From NCBI GenBank assembly GCA_016792625.1, contig JAEUKK010000176.1:1-64000 (forward strand): 64,000 nt of DNA, in the 5' to 3' direction. Shown here one piece after another: positions 8,531 through 18,089 of this stretch. The stretch's first letter is position 1; each line of letters begins with the position of its first letter. The position numbers and the translations under genes are program-made. The notes beneath the pieces are model-generated. The model searched no databases, had not been told where the DNA came from, and saw only the letters and a program-made list of their open reading frames with translations. Source of the stretch: Deltaproteobacteria bacterium (lineage in GTDB: Bacteria > Myxococcota_A > UBA796 > UBA2385).

Positions 8531-10174
8531 TCAGCCCGCCCGCTCGATCGTGCGCGGGGGCTTGCCCTCGCGCAGCAGGCGCAGGGCCTCGACCGCCACT
8601 TGGCGGGCCGAGCGCTCTTGTGGGCGGGCCTCGAGGTAGCGGCGGGCGGCCTGCAGGGGCAGCGCGTCGCCCAGGCGCAGGCTCTCGTCGAGGGCCGCGT
8701 TCAAGACCTTGAGATCGTGGGCGAAGAAGATGGGCCGGGCCGCCCGATCGGTCAGCAGGTGGGCGAGCAGGGCCTCGGCCTCGGCGCGGGCCGCGGCGGG
8801 GCCGAGCGGCGCCGGGGGCAGCGACGGGCCGTGCGCGAACATGGGCTGGGCCAAGACCAAGAAGTGGCCGAGCTGCAGCGCCAGCGCGGCGAAGTCGGCG
8901 GGCGGCAGCGCGCCCACGGCCCAGCGCAGGCCCGCCGGCGCGGTGAAGCGGTGCGTGAGGTCGAGCCAGCCGGCGTCGACCTCGGGGTCGGCGTCGTGCG
9001 CGGCCTCAAAACGAAGCAGGGCGGTCGCGCCGGCCCGCACCAGGGCGTCGATGACCACCACCCAGGGCCGGCCCTCGAGGGCCTCGGCCAAGGCGGCGAA
9101 GACCGCGGCGGGGCTGTCTTGCAGCAGCGCGACTTCGAGAGCGACGCCAGCGGCGTGATCTTCGGCGGTGGGCGCAGCCTCGCGCCGCGGGTTGGTCGCC
9201 GCCCGCGCCTGGCCCGCGGCGCCCCAGGCGGCCCGCCGCTTCCGGTGGCCGGCCCAGGGGGGCAGCAGGTCTTCGCGGGTGCCCTGGGTCAGGCCGAAGA
9301 CCCAGCCGCCGAGCAGGGCGGCCTGGTCGGCGGGCGCCGCGCCCTCGGCCAAGCGCAGCGCGGCCTCCACAAAGATGAGGTGGTGGCCAAAGTTGACGAA
9401 GTGTTCGGCCAAGAGCGGGCCCAGCGCGGCGCGGAGCGCGGCGCCGTCCGCACCCAAAGCGACGAGGCCGCGCACCAGCCCCTCGGCCTCGGCGGCCCGC
9501 TCTGCCTCGACCGCGGCGGCCAAGGCAGCGGGCAGATCGGCGGGCAGGGGCAGGGGCGCGGGCAGGGGCCGGGCCGGGCGGCGGGCCACGGCTTCGATGA
9601 CCAAGGCCCCCACCTCGACCAGCAGCTGCAGCGCGTGCACCTCGGGGTCGACGCCCGGCGGCGGGCGGCCCAGCCAGGGCAGGCAGGCCGCGGCCAGGGC
9701 GACGGGGTGGCCGGGGCCCCACTCTGCGTGATCAGCGTCCCAGACGGCGAGGTGAACCAGCAGGGCCCGGTCCGACACCCCGCCCAAACGCAGGCGGCCC
9801 AGCTCACGACCGAGGCGCCCGACCTGCCCCTCGGCCAGCGCGTCGCGCAGCCCCGCCCAGGCCGCGTCGAGATGGACGGTCTCGTCGCGCTCGACGAAGA
9901 TCTGACCCCCCTCTTCCCACACGCGCTGGGGGCGCAGGCCCTCTTCGCCGAGGCGGGCCACCCCCGTCTCCAGCTCGAACTTCCAATTGTGCCACGCGCA
10001 GGTCAACACGCCCGCGCAGACGCTGCCTTGGCTGAGCGGGTAGCCCTGGTGGGGGCAGGCCTTGTCGTAGGCGACCAGCCGGCCGTCGGCCAAGCGGGCG
10101 GCGAAGACGGGGCCCCGGGCGTGCAGGGCGCCAGGCGGCAGGTCAGCGGCGGCGCATACGCGGATGGGGGGCAT
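8531..10174 (-). CDS. Rieske [2Fe-2S] protein with large helical C-terminal domain
   Basis: 547 residues. Residues 1-105 form a Rieske ferredoxin-like domain with both ligand pairs, C40-x-H42 and C59-x2-H62 (CPHQGYPLSQG and CAWHNWKF). The remaining ~440 residues are Ala/Leu-rich and predicted helical, with repeated histidines (HHLIF, HRF, HFLVLAQPMF). They do not resemble the usual Rieske oxygenase catalytic domain, and no 2-His-1-carboxylate motif is obvious. Function unknown; an oxidoreductase or redox-sensing role is inferred only from the Rieske domain. The ATG has GGAG five bases upstream. The gene abuts the stop of the SGNH hydrolase gene (same strand; the last base of that stop overlaps this start), so the two are probably co-transcribed. 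Confidence 0.88.
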   Translation of the reverse strand: MPPIRVCAAADLPPGALHARGPVFAARLADGRLVAYDKACPHQGYPLSQGSVCAGVLTCAWHNWKFELETGVARLGEEGLRPQRVWEEGGQIFVERDETVHLDAAWAGLRDALAEGQVGRLGRELGRLRLGGVSDRALLVHLAVWDADHAEWGPGHPVALAAACLPWLGRPPPGVDPEVHALQLLVEVGALVIEAVARRPARPLPAPLPLPADLPAALAAAVEAERAAEAEGLVRGLVALGADGAALRAALGPLLAEHFVNFGHHLIFVEAALRLAEGAAPADQAALLGGWVFGLTQGTREDLLPPWAGHRKRRAAWGAAGQARAATNPRREAAPTAEDHAAGVALEVALLQDSPAAVFAALAEALEGRPWVVVIDALVRAGATALLRFEAAHDADPEVDAGWLDLTHRFTAPAGLRWAVGALPPADFAALALQLGHFLVLAQPMFAHGPSLPPAPLGPAAARAEAEALLAHLLTDRAARPIFFAHDLKVLNAALDESLRLGDALPLQAARRYLEARPQERSARQVAVEALRLLREGKPPRTIERAG

Positions 10175-11445
10175 CAGGGCTCCACGGTCGGGGGAGGATG
10201 GGTCGACAGTGCAGGGGAGGGGGGAGGAGAGGCCGGAGGAGCCGCAGCGCTGCCCGCGCCCGCCGGCGGGGCCCCCGCTCGCAGCTGGAGGAGCTGCTCT
10301 GCGAGCACACCCGCCACCACGTCATTTCCGACCACTGACAGGTGCAGATCGGCCGCCCAGACCGTCGACCGGCCGGCGGCCCGCAGCGCGGGGCCCGGGT
10401 CGACCCAGCCGAGGTCGACGCCCGGCGGCAGGCCCGCGCGCACGGCGGCCTCGAGGCCGGCGGCGCAGGGCCGGTGCTGGTGCAGCTGGTCTGCCCGCAG
10501 GCCAAGCGCGTCGGAGATGTCGTGCAGCAGCTCATCTTCGGGCAGCGCCAGCTCGAGCGCGCCGGGCAGCGGGGTGATGATCACCGCCACCCCTTGGGCC
10601 GCGGCGACGACGGTCGCCCCCCGCAGGGCCCCGGTGAGCTCGGCGCAGGCGGGCGTGGCGAGCGCGGGGTGCTCGGCCAGCAGCAGGTCTTGGTTGAGCT
10701 GCTGGTGCACGGGCCCGGGCCAGCGCTCGACCAGGCGCAGCAGCCGGGGCACCCGCGGCGGGGTGGTGGGCACCGGCGGGCCCCCGGCGGTCGCCGCGCT
10801 CACCAGACCGTCGAGCAGGTCATTGCCGAGGTAGGGCGCGAGGATGAGGCCCGTGGGCCGCAGGCGGAGCAGGCGCTGGGCGGCCGCTTGCAGCTCTGAC
10901 GGCCCGTAGTAGCCCGCCCCGGCGTTGATCACCTCGATATCCACGCCCGCCGCGCCGAGGCGGGCCTCGAGGCGGTTGGGCCAGGTCTCGGCGTTGGGGG
11001 CCACCCCGTCGGTGTGGCTGTCGCCCACGGCGACCCAGCGCGGGCGGCCGGGGTCGGGCGAAGGCGCGGTCTCGGCGTCTTCACGAAAGCCCTGGCCGTT
11101 GGTGCGCAGCTCGAGCGCGCCGGTGGGGTGCTCGGCCCAGGCGAAGGCGCGGCGGGCGTGGGGCTGGTGGTGAAAAGCCGGCCCGGGAGCCTCGGCCTCG
11201 CCCGGCGCGGCCGCGATTGGCCAGTCGGGGCCCACCGCGCGGTACCAGTCGGGCTCGGCCTCGGTCGGGCCGGGCTGCCCGCCCCTATTGCAAGACATCA
11301 CCGAGAATAGCGTGATGTACACCAAGATCGCCGCGCTCTGGACGAAGGTCGACCGCGGGCGGTAGAGGGGCCCCCCTCCGCCGCGCGCCCGCTGCGGCGG
11401 CCCCCGTCGCGCCGGCCGGCCCCCTCTCCCCCGCTGCCCGCCCAT
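10174..11445 (-). CDS. SGNH/GDSL-family hydrolase, predicted lipoprotein
   Basis: Up to 423 residues. The SGNH signature block I is GDSHTDG (141-147), a block with the oxyanion Gly/Asn (YLGNDLLDG) follows, and DLHLSVVG near the C-terminus supplies the Asp/His pair. Such enzymes cleave esters, often of cell-wall or lipid substrates. A hydrophobic helix ending in SVMSCNRGG looks like a lipobox. The start is uncertain. The listed ATG gives a long Arg/Gly-rich leader and overlaps the start of the divergent sulfotransferase gene; a start just before the RPRST stretch (about residue 29) would give a better signal peptide, but no standard start codon is found there. It is likely co-transcribed with the Rieske gene. 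Confidence 0.85.
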   Translation of the reverse strand: MGGQRGRGGRPARRGPPQRARGGGGPLYRPRSTFVQSAAILVYITLFSVMSCNRGGQPGPTEAEPDWYRAVGPDWPIAAAPGEAEAPGPAFHHQPHARRAFAWAEHPTGALELRTNGQGFREDAETAPSPDPGRPRWVAVGDSHTDGVAPNAETWPNRLEARLGAAGVDIEVINAGAGYYGPSELQAAAQRLLRLRPTGLILAPYLGNDLLDGLVSAATAGGPPVPTTPPRVPRLLRLVERWPGPVHQQLNQDLLLAEHPALATPACAELTGALRGATVVAAAQGVAVIITPLPGALELALPEDELLHDISDALGLRADQLHQHRPCAAGLEAAVRAGLPPGVDLGWVDPGPALRAAGRSTVWAADLHLSVVGNDVVAGVLAEQLLQLRAGAPPAGAGSAAAPPASPPPSPALSTHPPPTVEP

Positions 11446-12784
11446 GTCCGCCCCCGCGGGCGCCTCACCCGCGCCTCCCGCAGCCTACACGCTGCAGCAC
11501 CTGCGCTACCGCCCCGCCCTCCGCGCGCTGAACGCCGCGGCGGGCCTGCTCCTGCGGCTCGCGCCCCGCCTCGGCCGGCTCGAGCGGGCCGACATGCTCG
11601 CCGCGGCCCGAGCCGACGTCGGCGCGCTCGATCTGGGCGGCGACACCTTCGTCGAGGCGATGGACCACATCCTCGCCGCGCTGCGCGCCGCGCCGCTCAC
11701 CGCCCTGGCCCGGGTCGTCGCCCGCCAGACCTTACAAAAGGCGATCAGCAACCGCCTGCGCCTCGCCGCTTGGCGGGCCGCCCACCCCGAGGTCGACGCC
11801 GTCCCGCTGCGGGCGCCGGTGTTCATCCTGGGTTTTCCCCGCACGGGCACGACGCTGCTCCAAAACCTGCTCGCGCTGGACCCGGGCCAGCGCGCCCTGC
11901 GCTTTTGGGAGCTGCAGACGCCCGCCCCGGGGCACCCCGACCCCAGGCGCGACTACCGCCAGCGCCTGCGGGTGGGCGAGGCCAGCCTCGCCGCGGCCTA
12001 CTTCGTGGCGCCCGAGATGGCGCAGATCCACGCCGTGACCGCGACCAGCTTTGAGGAGTGCTGGCCGCTGTTCTTCAACACCTTCCACGTGCTGAACTAC
12101 GACCTGCAGAGCGGGCTCGCCGCCTATGGTGACTGGCTGCTCGACCAAGACCTGCGCCCCGCCTACGCCGAGTATCGGCGCGCGCTGCAGACCCTCTGCC
12201 ACGCGCCGCGGGGCACGGGCGGCCTCGGCCCGCCGACCGAGCGCCTCATCCTCAAGTGCCCCGAGCACCTGTGGTTCCTTGACGCGCTGCTCGATGTTTT
12301 CCCCGACGCGCGCATCGTCTGGACGCACCGCGACCCCGTCGACAGCGTGGCCAGCTACTGCAGCCTCATCTCGTTGAACCACCGCATGCTGTATGGCCAG
12401 GTCGACCCGGTGGCGGTCGGCGCCCACATCGCCCAACGCTTCGAGAGCGGCGTGCAGCGCGCCATGTCGGTGGTCGACCGCCGGCTGCGGCCCGACCAGA
12501 TCTTCCACGTCGACTTCCGGGCCCTGCGCAGCGAGCCCCTGCCGGTGCTGCGCCAGCTCAAGGGCTGGCTCGGGCAGCCCCACGACGCGGCGGCCGAGGC
12601 GCGGGCGGTGGCTTGGCTGGCCGCCGAGCGCAGCGACAAGCCCGGCCAGCACCTCTATGGCGCCGAGATGTTCGGCCTTGAGCCCGAAGCGCTGCGCGCG
12701 CGCTTCGCGGGCTACATCGACCGTTTTCAGATCCCGGTCGGGGGCGCGGGCAGCAGCGCGGCCCGGCTGGCCCTGGGCGGCTGA
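11444..12784 (+). CDS. Sulfotransferase-family protein
   Basis: 446 residues. The PAPS 5'-phosphosulfate loop FILGFPRTGTTLL spans 127-139, and the 3'-phosphate motif is in RIVWTHRDPVDSVASYCSL. Both place it in the sulfotransferase 3 type of family, which moves sulfate from PAPS to hydroxyl or amino groups of lipids, sugars or peptides. The substrate cannot be told. No signal peptide is present. The ATG lacks a clear ribosome-binding site and overlaps, in opposite orientation, the longest possible start of the SGNH gene, so one of the two starts is probably wrong. Confidence 0.9.
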   Translation: MSAPAGASPAPPAAYTLQHLRYRPALRALNAAAGLLLRLAPRLGRLERADMLAAARADVGALDLGGDTFVEAMDHILAALRAAPLTALARVVARQTLQKAISNRLRLAAWRAAHPEVDAVPLRAPVFILGFPRTGTTLLQNLLALDPGQRALRFWELQTPAPGHPDPRRDYRQRLRVGEASLAAAYFVAPEMAQIHAVTATSFEECWPLFFNTFHVLNYDLQSGLAAYGDWLLDQDLRPAYAEYRRALQTLCHAPRGTGGLGPPTERLILKCPEHLWFLDALLDVFPDARIVWTHRDPVDSVASYCSLISLNHRMLYGQVDPVAVGAHIAQRFESGVQRAMSVVDRRLRPDQIFHVDFRALRSEPLPVLRQLKGWLGQPHDAAAEARAVAWLAAERSDKPGQHLYGAEMFGLEPEALRARFAGYIDRFQIPVGGAGSSAARLALGG

Positions 12785-12865
12785 GGGGGCAAGCCCAGCT
12801 GCGCGGCCTCCACAGCCAGGACAGACCGATAGAGCGCGGCTGGCCCGCGGGGCCCGGAGCGCGCC

Positions 12866-14206
12866 GTGCCCTTCCTCGTGAGCACCATCCAGACCCCGCC
12901 GCACACCGTCGAGGTGCGGGCGGCCGACGTCGACGCCGATGGCGTCAACGAGCTGGTCTTCGTCAGCGCCAAGCCCAAGGGCCGCCAGCCCGACGCGGTC
13001 AGCCTCACCGTGGTCAAGCTCGACCCGGCCGGGCGCGAGCGCTCCCGCAGCGTGGTCGAGCTGGGCCAGCGCGCCCTGCTCTGGGACGTCGAGCGCGGCC
13101 TCTGGGGCGTCGACGGCGACGGGGCGGTCAACCTGCTCAGCGGGGCCCGGGTCGGGGCGCGGCGCACAGCCCTGGGCGGCCTCGGCCTCACCACCCCGCT
13201 GCCCGCTGACCTCGCGGGCGACATCGACCACGATGGCGTGGCTGAGGTTATTGTGGTGGGCGGCGGCAAGGTCGAGCTCTTCTCGGCCGACGGGCGCTCA
13301 CGCGGGGTGGTCGCGGCGCGGTCCGAGGGCGCGCTGCGGGCCCGGGGCGACCGCGGCGGCCCGGCGGTCGAGGCGGCGGCGGCCTGGCCCGTGGTGGTCA
13401 TGGCCGACGCCGATGGCGACGGCCGCGACGAGCTGCTGCTGCCCGACGGCAAGGGCGTGCAGGTGGTCCGCTTCACCGAGAGCGGCGCCCAGGTCAGTGA
13501 TCTGGCCCTGCCCCTCGACATCGACCCCCGCCGCGACCCCGGCCAAGACAAGAAGGCGACCCGGCGCGAGATCGAGCGCGTCTGGTTCGAAGATGTGAAC
13601 AACGACCAGAAGGTCGATCTCGTGGTTCATCAATGGGTGGTGGGGGGCACCTTCTTCGGCGCCACCGCCGAGCTGCTCTACTGTCAGGGCACCGGCGCCG
13701 GCTTCGCCCCGCCGGTCACCATCCAGACCCCCGCGGCGGCGGTCGACGTGCGGCTCATCGACTGGGATGGCGACAAGGACCTCGATCTGGTCGCCCCGCA
13801 GGTCGATCTCAGCTTCGGCAACCTCGGCCGGGCCCTGGTCAGCCGCAAGGTGCAGGTCGAGGTCGCGGTCTACCGCTGGGGCGCTACGGGCTTCCCCGCG
13901 GCGGGACAGGTGGCCGGTCGCTACGCCTGGCCGCTGAGTGAGCCGGAGTCCTTCCACCTCAAGCTCGAAGCCGACCTTGACGGCGATGGGTGGCTCGATC
14001 TGGTCACCAACGAGGGTGAGGCGCGGGTGCGCGTGTACCGGGGCGGCGCGGGCGGTGTGTCCACCACCCCGGTCGCCGAGCACCCCGGCGCCCTGCCCAT
14101 CGGTCCATCCCCGATCTTCGTCGGCGAGCTCACCGGGGACAAGAAGGCCGAAGTGCTGCTCTGGGGCGCGAAGGGGGGGGCTGCGACCCTGCTTCGCCTG
14201 CCCTGA
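12866..14206 (+). CDS. FG-GAP/VCBS-repeat protein without visible export signal
   Basis: 446 residues made of repeated beta-propeller-like units, each with a calcium-binding loop: ADVDADGVNELVF, DIDHDGVAEVIVV, DADGDGRDELLLP, DVNNDQKVDLVVH, DWDGDKDLDLVAP and DLDGDGWLDLVTN. Such proteins usually lie outside the cell and mediate binding. No signal peptide is present from the chosen GTG (GGAG six bases upstream). Either the protein is cytoplasmic or periplasmic by another route, or the true start is upstream. A hairpin at 14244-14260 follows. Confidence 0.85.
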   Translation: MPFLVSTIQTPPHTVEVRAADVDADGVNELVFVSAKPKGRQPDAVSLTVVKLDPAGRERSRSVVELGQRALLWDVERGLWGVDGDGAVNLLSGARVGARRTALGGLGLTTPLPADLAGDIDHDGVAEVIVVGGGKVELFSADGRSRGVVAARSEGALRARGDRGGPAVEAAAAWPVVVMADADGDGRDELLLPDGKGVQVVRFTESGAQVSDLALPLDIDPRRDPGQDKKATRREIERVWFEDVNNDQKVDLVVHQWVVGGTFFGATAELLYCQGTGAGFAPPVTIQTPAAAVDVRLIDWDGDKDLDLVAPQVDLSFGNLGRALVSRKVQVEVAVYRWGATGFPAAGQVAGRYAWPLSEPESFHLKLEADLDGDGWLDLVTNEGEARVRVYRGGAGGVSTTPVAEHPGALPIGPSPIFVGELTGDKKAEVLLWGAKGGAATLLRLP

Positions 14207-14243
14207 TGGAAGATGGCGAGGGTCGGCAATGTCGGCGGGCGAC

Positions 14244-14260
14244 GGGCGGGTTACCCGCCC
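14244..14260 (+). terminator. Hairpin after the FG-GAP gene
   Basis: GGGCGGGT and ACCCGCCC form an eight-base inverted repeat, 38 bases past the stop at 14206. No T-run follows, so termination is only a suggestion. Confidence 0.4.
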
Positions 14261-14402
14261 CGGCGCGCGGCAGATCCAGGCTGACCGCGCGGCGGCGCCG
14301 CCGAGCGGGGTCGCAGGGGTCAGGTCCGGGGGCGAGGCGCCCCGGGCGGCTTGACCCAAATCGAGCACCGCGCCGGGGCCCAGCGCCCTGGGGAGGGCAG
14401 AG

Positions 14403-16373
14403 ATGAGCGGTCCCAACGACCCCATCGCGCAGGGGGAGCAGCGGGCGGCTGAGCTGACCGCCCGCGCGACCGCCTTCGGTGACGCGCTTGAGGCCGAGGC
14501 CGCCGAGCGCCCGCTCCGCAGCCCGACCAGCACCACCCCCGGCGACAGCGAGGCCCCCGCCCGCCCGGGCTCACTCCTGCCCCCGGTGCCTGACGCGGTC
14601 GAGCCCGCCGAGCACCCCCGCGCGTGGATCCGCTGGATCACCGGCGAGGGCCAGGGCCGCGACACCGAGATCGTCGGCCTGATGTTGATCGGCCGCACCA
14701 AGGCCTGCGACATCTGCCTGACCGACCAGACGGTCAGCCGCGACCACGCGCTCATCGGCTGGGACGCGGGTCGCCTCGTCCTGGTCGACCACGGCTCGCA
14801 GAACGGCTCCTTTGTCAACAACCTGCGCATCAAGCAGTGCGTGCTGCAGGGCGGCGACCTCGTGCGCCTGGGCCAGACGCGCTTCCTCATCCGCATGGGC
14901 GAGAAGCAGACCGGCGCCTCGGTGGTCTGGCTCGACAACGGCTCGCACACGGCGATGAACGTCGAAGAGGTGATGGCGCTGCCGGCGGTCGACGACCTGA
15001 GCCTGCAGTCGCTGTACACCGCGGTGGGCGTGGGCCGCTCGATCGGCGCCGAGCAGCGGCAGCAGCTCCAAGCCCAGCACTTCGCCGTGCTGTTCGAGCT
15101 CAGCCAGAACATGCAGGCCGACAACGACGACGTCGAGGCCGTCCTGCGCAAGGTGCTCAAGAAGCTCAGCGAGGTGGTCGGCGCCGACCGCGCCGTGGTG
15201 GCCCGGCTCGAAGACCCGGAGCAACTCGTGCCCTGGGTGGTGGTCGACCCCAACTCGACCTCACAAGAGCAGCTGCAGATCACCCTGCTGCGCTCGGCCT
15301 ACGACCGGGTCATCAAAGACCACACCGCCGTGCGGGTGGTCGACGCCCAGTCGAACCTGCACGACGAGCCGGGCGACGCAGGGGTCTTCTCGGCGGTGCG
15401 GGCGGCGATCATCGTGCCGCTGCTCAGCCAAGCCGTGCTCATCGGCACGGTCGAGCTCGGCGCGGTGACCAACGGCAAGAGCTTCGAAGACGAAGACACC
15501 ACGCTGGTGCAGATCGCCGCGGCGATGATGGGCACGGCGATCGAGCGCCACCGCCTGCTGCGCGAAAAAGAGCGCACCATCGAGGCGCTCAAGCGCACCC
15601 AGCAGATGTTGGTTGACGCCCAGCAGCTCAACGCCGACCTCTTCGCGGTCAAAGAGCTGAACAACTTCGCGCGGATCTTGGCCCACGAGGCCACCAACCA
15701 GCTCACCATCATCACGTCTGCGGTCGACGTGGTGCAAGAGCACCTCGAGTCTGCCCCCCTCGACGACGCCGAGGTGGTCAGCGACATGGTGACCGCGCTC
15801 GCCGACATCACCGACATCGTCGGCGACTTCCTCGACATCGCCCGGCCCGACGCCGCGGGCGCCCCGCGCCACTTCACCCGGCAGAGCCCGCGGGGGGTGC
15901 TGCACAGCGCGGTGCGCTTCGCCCGCCACGAGAAGTGCCTGCGGGGCGTGCGCTGCGACATCAAGGTCGAGACCGACCGCCGGGCCTACATCGACGCGCC
16001 CCGCCTGCGCCAAGTGCTGTTCAACCTCGTGCGCAACGCGGGCCACGCCATGCGCGACGGCCAAGCCGAGGCGGGCGCCGCGCACATCACCCTGCGGGTC
16101 TGCCCCGAAGAGGCCGACGGCATCTGCATCGAGGTGATCGACAACGGCAAGGGCATGTCGCCCGAGACCGCCAGCCGGGTCTTTGAGCGGGGCTTCACCG
16201 CCGCGGGCAAGGGCGGCATGGGGGTCGGGCTGACCGTCTGCGAGCGCATCGTGAAGGCGCACGACGGCCGCATCGACTTCGACACCACGCTCGGCGCCGG
16301 CACGACCTTCCGGGTGCACCTGCCGGGCACGCCGCCGAAGAACTCCGGCCAGTCCGTCCAGAGCCGGGTCTGA
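14403..16373 (+). CDS. FHA-GAF sensor histidine kinase (orphan)
   Basis: 656 residues, no membrane segment. A Pro/Ala-rich leader (1-70) is followed by an FHA domain (about 75-165; GRTKACDICL, SRDH at 112-115, GSQNGSFVN), which binds phosphothreonine. A GAF domain covers about 240-385. A short coiled-coil (385-410) leads to the histidine phosphotransfer helix with H428 in FARILAHEATNQLT. The ATPase domain follows, with an N-box around NLVRNAGHAM, DNGKGMS and GGMGVGLTV. The H-box reads HEATN rather than the common HE-L/F-R-N. No response regulator gene is adjacent, so it is an orphan kinase. FHA-linked kinases are common in myxobacteria and may answer to Ser/Thr kinases. The ATG has a GGAGG upstream. 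Confidence 0.93.
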   Translation: MSGPNDPIAQGEQRAAELTARATAFGDALEAEAAERPLRSPTSTTPGDSEAPARPGSLLPPVPDAVEPAEHPRAWIRWITGEGQGRDTEIVGLMLIGRTKACDICLTDQTVSRDHALIGWDAGRLVLVDHGSQNGSFVNNLRIKQCVLQGGDLVRLGQTRFLIRMGEKQTGASVVWLDNGSHTAMNVEEVMALPAVDDLSLQSLYTAVGVGRSIGAEQRQQLQAQHFAVLFELSQNMQADNDDVEAVLRKVLKKLSEVVGADRAVVARLEDPEQLVPWVVVDPNSTSQEQLQITLLRSAYDRVIKDHTAVRVVDAQSNLHDEPGDAGVFSAVRAAIIVPLLSQAVLIGTVELGAVTNGKSFEDEDTTLVQIAAAMMGTAIERHRLLREKERTIEALKRTQQMLVDAQQLNADLFAVKELNNFARILAHEATNQLTIITSAVDVVQEHLESAPLDDAEVVSDMVTALADITDIVGDFLDIARPDAAGAPRHFTRQSPRGVLHSAVRFARHEKCLRGVRCDIKVETDRRAYIDAPRLRQVLFNLVRNAGHAMRDGQAEAGAAHITLRVCPEEADGICIEVIDNGKGMSPETASRVFERGFTAAGKGGMGVGLTVCERIVKAHDGRIDFDTTLGAGTTFRVHLPGTPPKNSGQSVQSRV

Positions 16374-16476
16374 GGGCGGGGCGGCGGCGCCCGACCGCTC
16401 CGACCGCTCCGAAGGCACACACACGGCCTTGACAAGGGCGGCCAGTGGGGCGAGGAGGAAGGGCCTGAGGTGCCCC

Positions 16477-18084
16477 ATGTCCAAGCTCCGCCCCCTCCTC
16501 CCCCTGTCGCTCACGGCCGTGGTCGCGCTCGCCGCGGCGGGCTGCAACACCGACGCGATGAGCAACGGCAAGGCGCCCGGCGAGATCGACGGCGGCGACG
16601 AAGACTCTGCTGACCCGATCGAAGAGGCCGACGCTGACGCTGATGCCGACGCTGACGCCGACGCCGATGTCGACACCGGCGAGGCGCCGCCCGACCCCCT
16701 CGACGTCGACGCCGACGGCGATGGCTACACGCCGCGCGAGGGCGACTGCGAAGACGACGACGCAGCCATCAACCCCGGCGCGCCCGACATCTGTGACACC
16801 ATCGACAACAACTGCGATGGCCTGTCAGACGCCGACTTTGACGACGACCTCGACGGCCTGCGCGACTGCGCCGACGCCTGCCCGGTGCAGGTGGCCGAGG
16901 GCGCGGCGACCGGCGCCGACGGCACGTGGGACCGTCCTTTTGGCAGCGTACAAGAGGGCATCGACGCGGCCTGGGCCGCGGCCTGCCCCCTGGTCGAGGT
17001 CAGCGACGGCACCTACTACGAGAACATCGTGTACAGCGGCGCTCCGGTGCATGTGCGCAGCCACTTCGGGCCCGGCGCGACCGTGCTCGACGGCGGGGCC
17101 CTGGGCACGGTGGTGACGCTCAACGCCGCCGAGGGGCCCGAGGCGGGGGTCGAGGGCTTCACCATCACCAACGGCCTCGCCGCCCTGGGCGCCGGCCTCT
17201 ACATCGAAGACGGCAGCCCGGTCATCCGCGACAACATCATCACGGGCAACCACGTGGCGGTCGACGGCGGCGGCGGCGGCATCGGGCTGCGCGACGCCTC
17301 GCCGCTGATCGAGGGCAACGAGATCAGCGCCAATGACGCTGGCTACGGCGGGCCCGAGAGCGGCAACGACGGCGGGGGCATCAACATCCGCGGCGGCGCA
17401 CCGGTGATCATCCACAACCAGATCATCGACAACACCGCCGGCGACGGCGGCGGCATCTGGCTGGTGCGCAGCGACGCGCTGATCACGAACAACCTCATCG
17501 ACAGCAACCTCGCCTACGACTCCGACCCGGTGCAAGCCGGCCAGGGCGGCGGGGTCGACATCCAGATCGGCAGCGTGGGCCTCATCTTCTACAACAACGT
17601 GGTGACCAACAACTTCGCCAGCTCACACGGCGGCGGCGTGGCGGTCTACGAGTACTCCTCGGCCTCGGGCTCGCCGACGGTGGCCCACAACGTCATCGCC
17701 TTCAACCTCGTCGCCCCCAGCGGCGTGGGCGGCGGTCTTTTGGCTTTTGGCAGCACCGTGCCTGTGTTCCAAAATAACCTCGTCTACGACAACGACCCGA
17801 GCGGCGTACACCTCAACAGCGGCGCCTCTGCCCGCTACAACCTGGTGAACGGCAACGTGGCCGACTGGGCGGGGGCCCAAGGCAGCCGCGCGGGCCTCGA
17901 CGGCAACCTGTCCAGCGCGCCGGGCGTGACCGCGGCCAGCGACGACGACGACTCGGGCAACGACGACTGGGCCCCGACCAGCGGCAGCGCGCTGATCAAC
18001 GGCGGCGACCCGAGCAGCCCGACCGATACAGATGGTTCGCGGGCGGATATCGGCGCGTATGGCGGGGCCTACGGGGCTTGGTAG
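16477..18084 (+). CDS. Parallel beta-helix lipoprotein with MopE-type motif
   Basis: 535 residues. Lipobox AAAGCNT after the signal sequence, then an acidic linker with a run of D-A-D repeats. A MopE-type metal-binding motif follows (DADGDGYTPREGDCED, then CDTIDNNCDG). From about residue 140 on, repeated short strands with G-G-G-I, NNL/NNV and N-x-I/V-x-x-N ladders form a right-handed parallel beta-helix, as in surface adhesins and pectate-lyase-like proteins. No catalytic residues of a lyase could be picked out. Likely anchored in the outer membrane. The ATG was chosen because GAGGTG lies four bases upstream and the signal peptide begins there. Confidence 0.88.
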   Translation: MSKLRPLLPLSLTAVVALAAAGCNTDAMSNGKAPGEIDGGDEDSADPIEEADADADADADADADVDTGEAPPDPLDVDADGDGYTPREGDCEDDDAAINPGAPDICDTIDNNCDGLSDADFDDDLDGLRDCADACPVQVAEGAATGADGTWDRPFGSVQEGIDAAWAAACPLVEVSDGTYYENIVYSGAPVHVRSHFGPGATVLDGGALGTVVTLNAAEGPEAGVEGFTITNGLAALGAGLYIEDGSPVIRDNIITGNHVAVDGGGGGIGLRDASPLIEGNEISANDAGYGGPESGNDGGGINIRGGAPVIIHNQIIDNTAGDGGGIWLVRSDALITNNLIDSNLAYDSDPVQAGQGGGVDIQIGSVGLIFYNNVVTNNFASSHGGGVAVYEYSSASGSPTVAHNVIAFNLVAPSGVGGGLLAFGSTVPVFQNNLVYDNDPSGVHLNSGASARYNLVNGNVADWAGAQGSRAGLDGNLSSAPGVTAASDDDDSGNDDWAPTSGSALINGGDPSSPTDTDGSRADIGAYGGAYGAW

Positions 18085-18089
18085 GGTTG

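Noticed and set aside
16429..16434. Perfect TTGACA -35 box before the beta-helix gene
   Set aside because: No -10-like hexamer occurs at a 16-18-base distance, so the match is probably chance.
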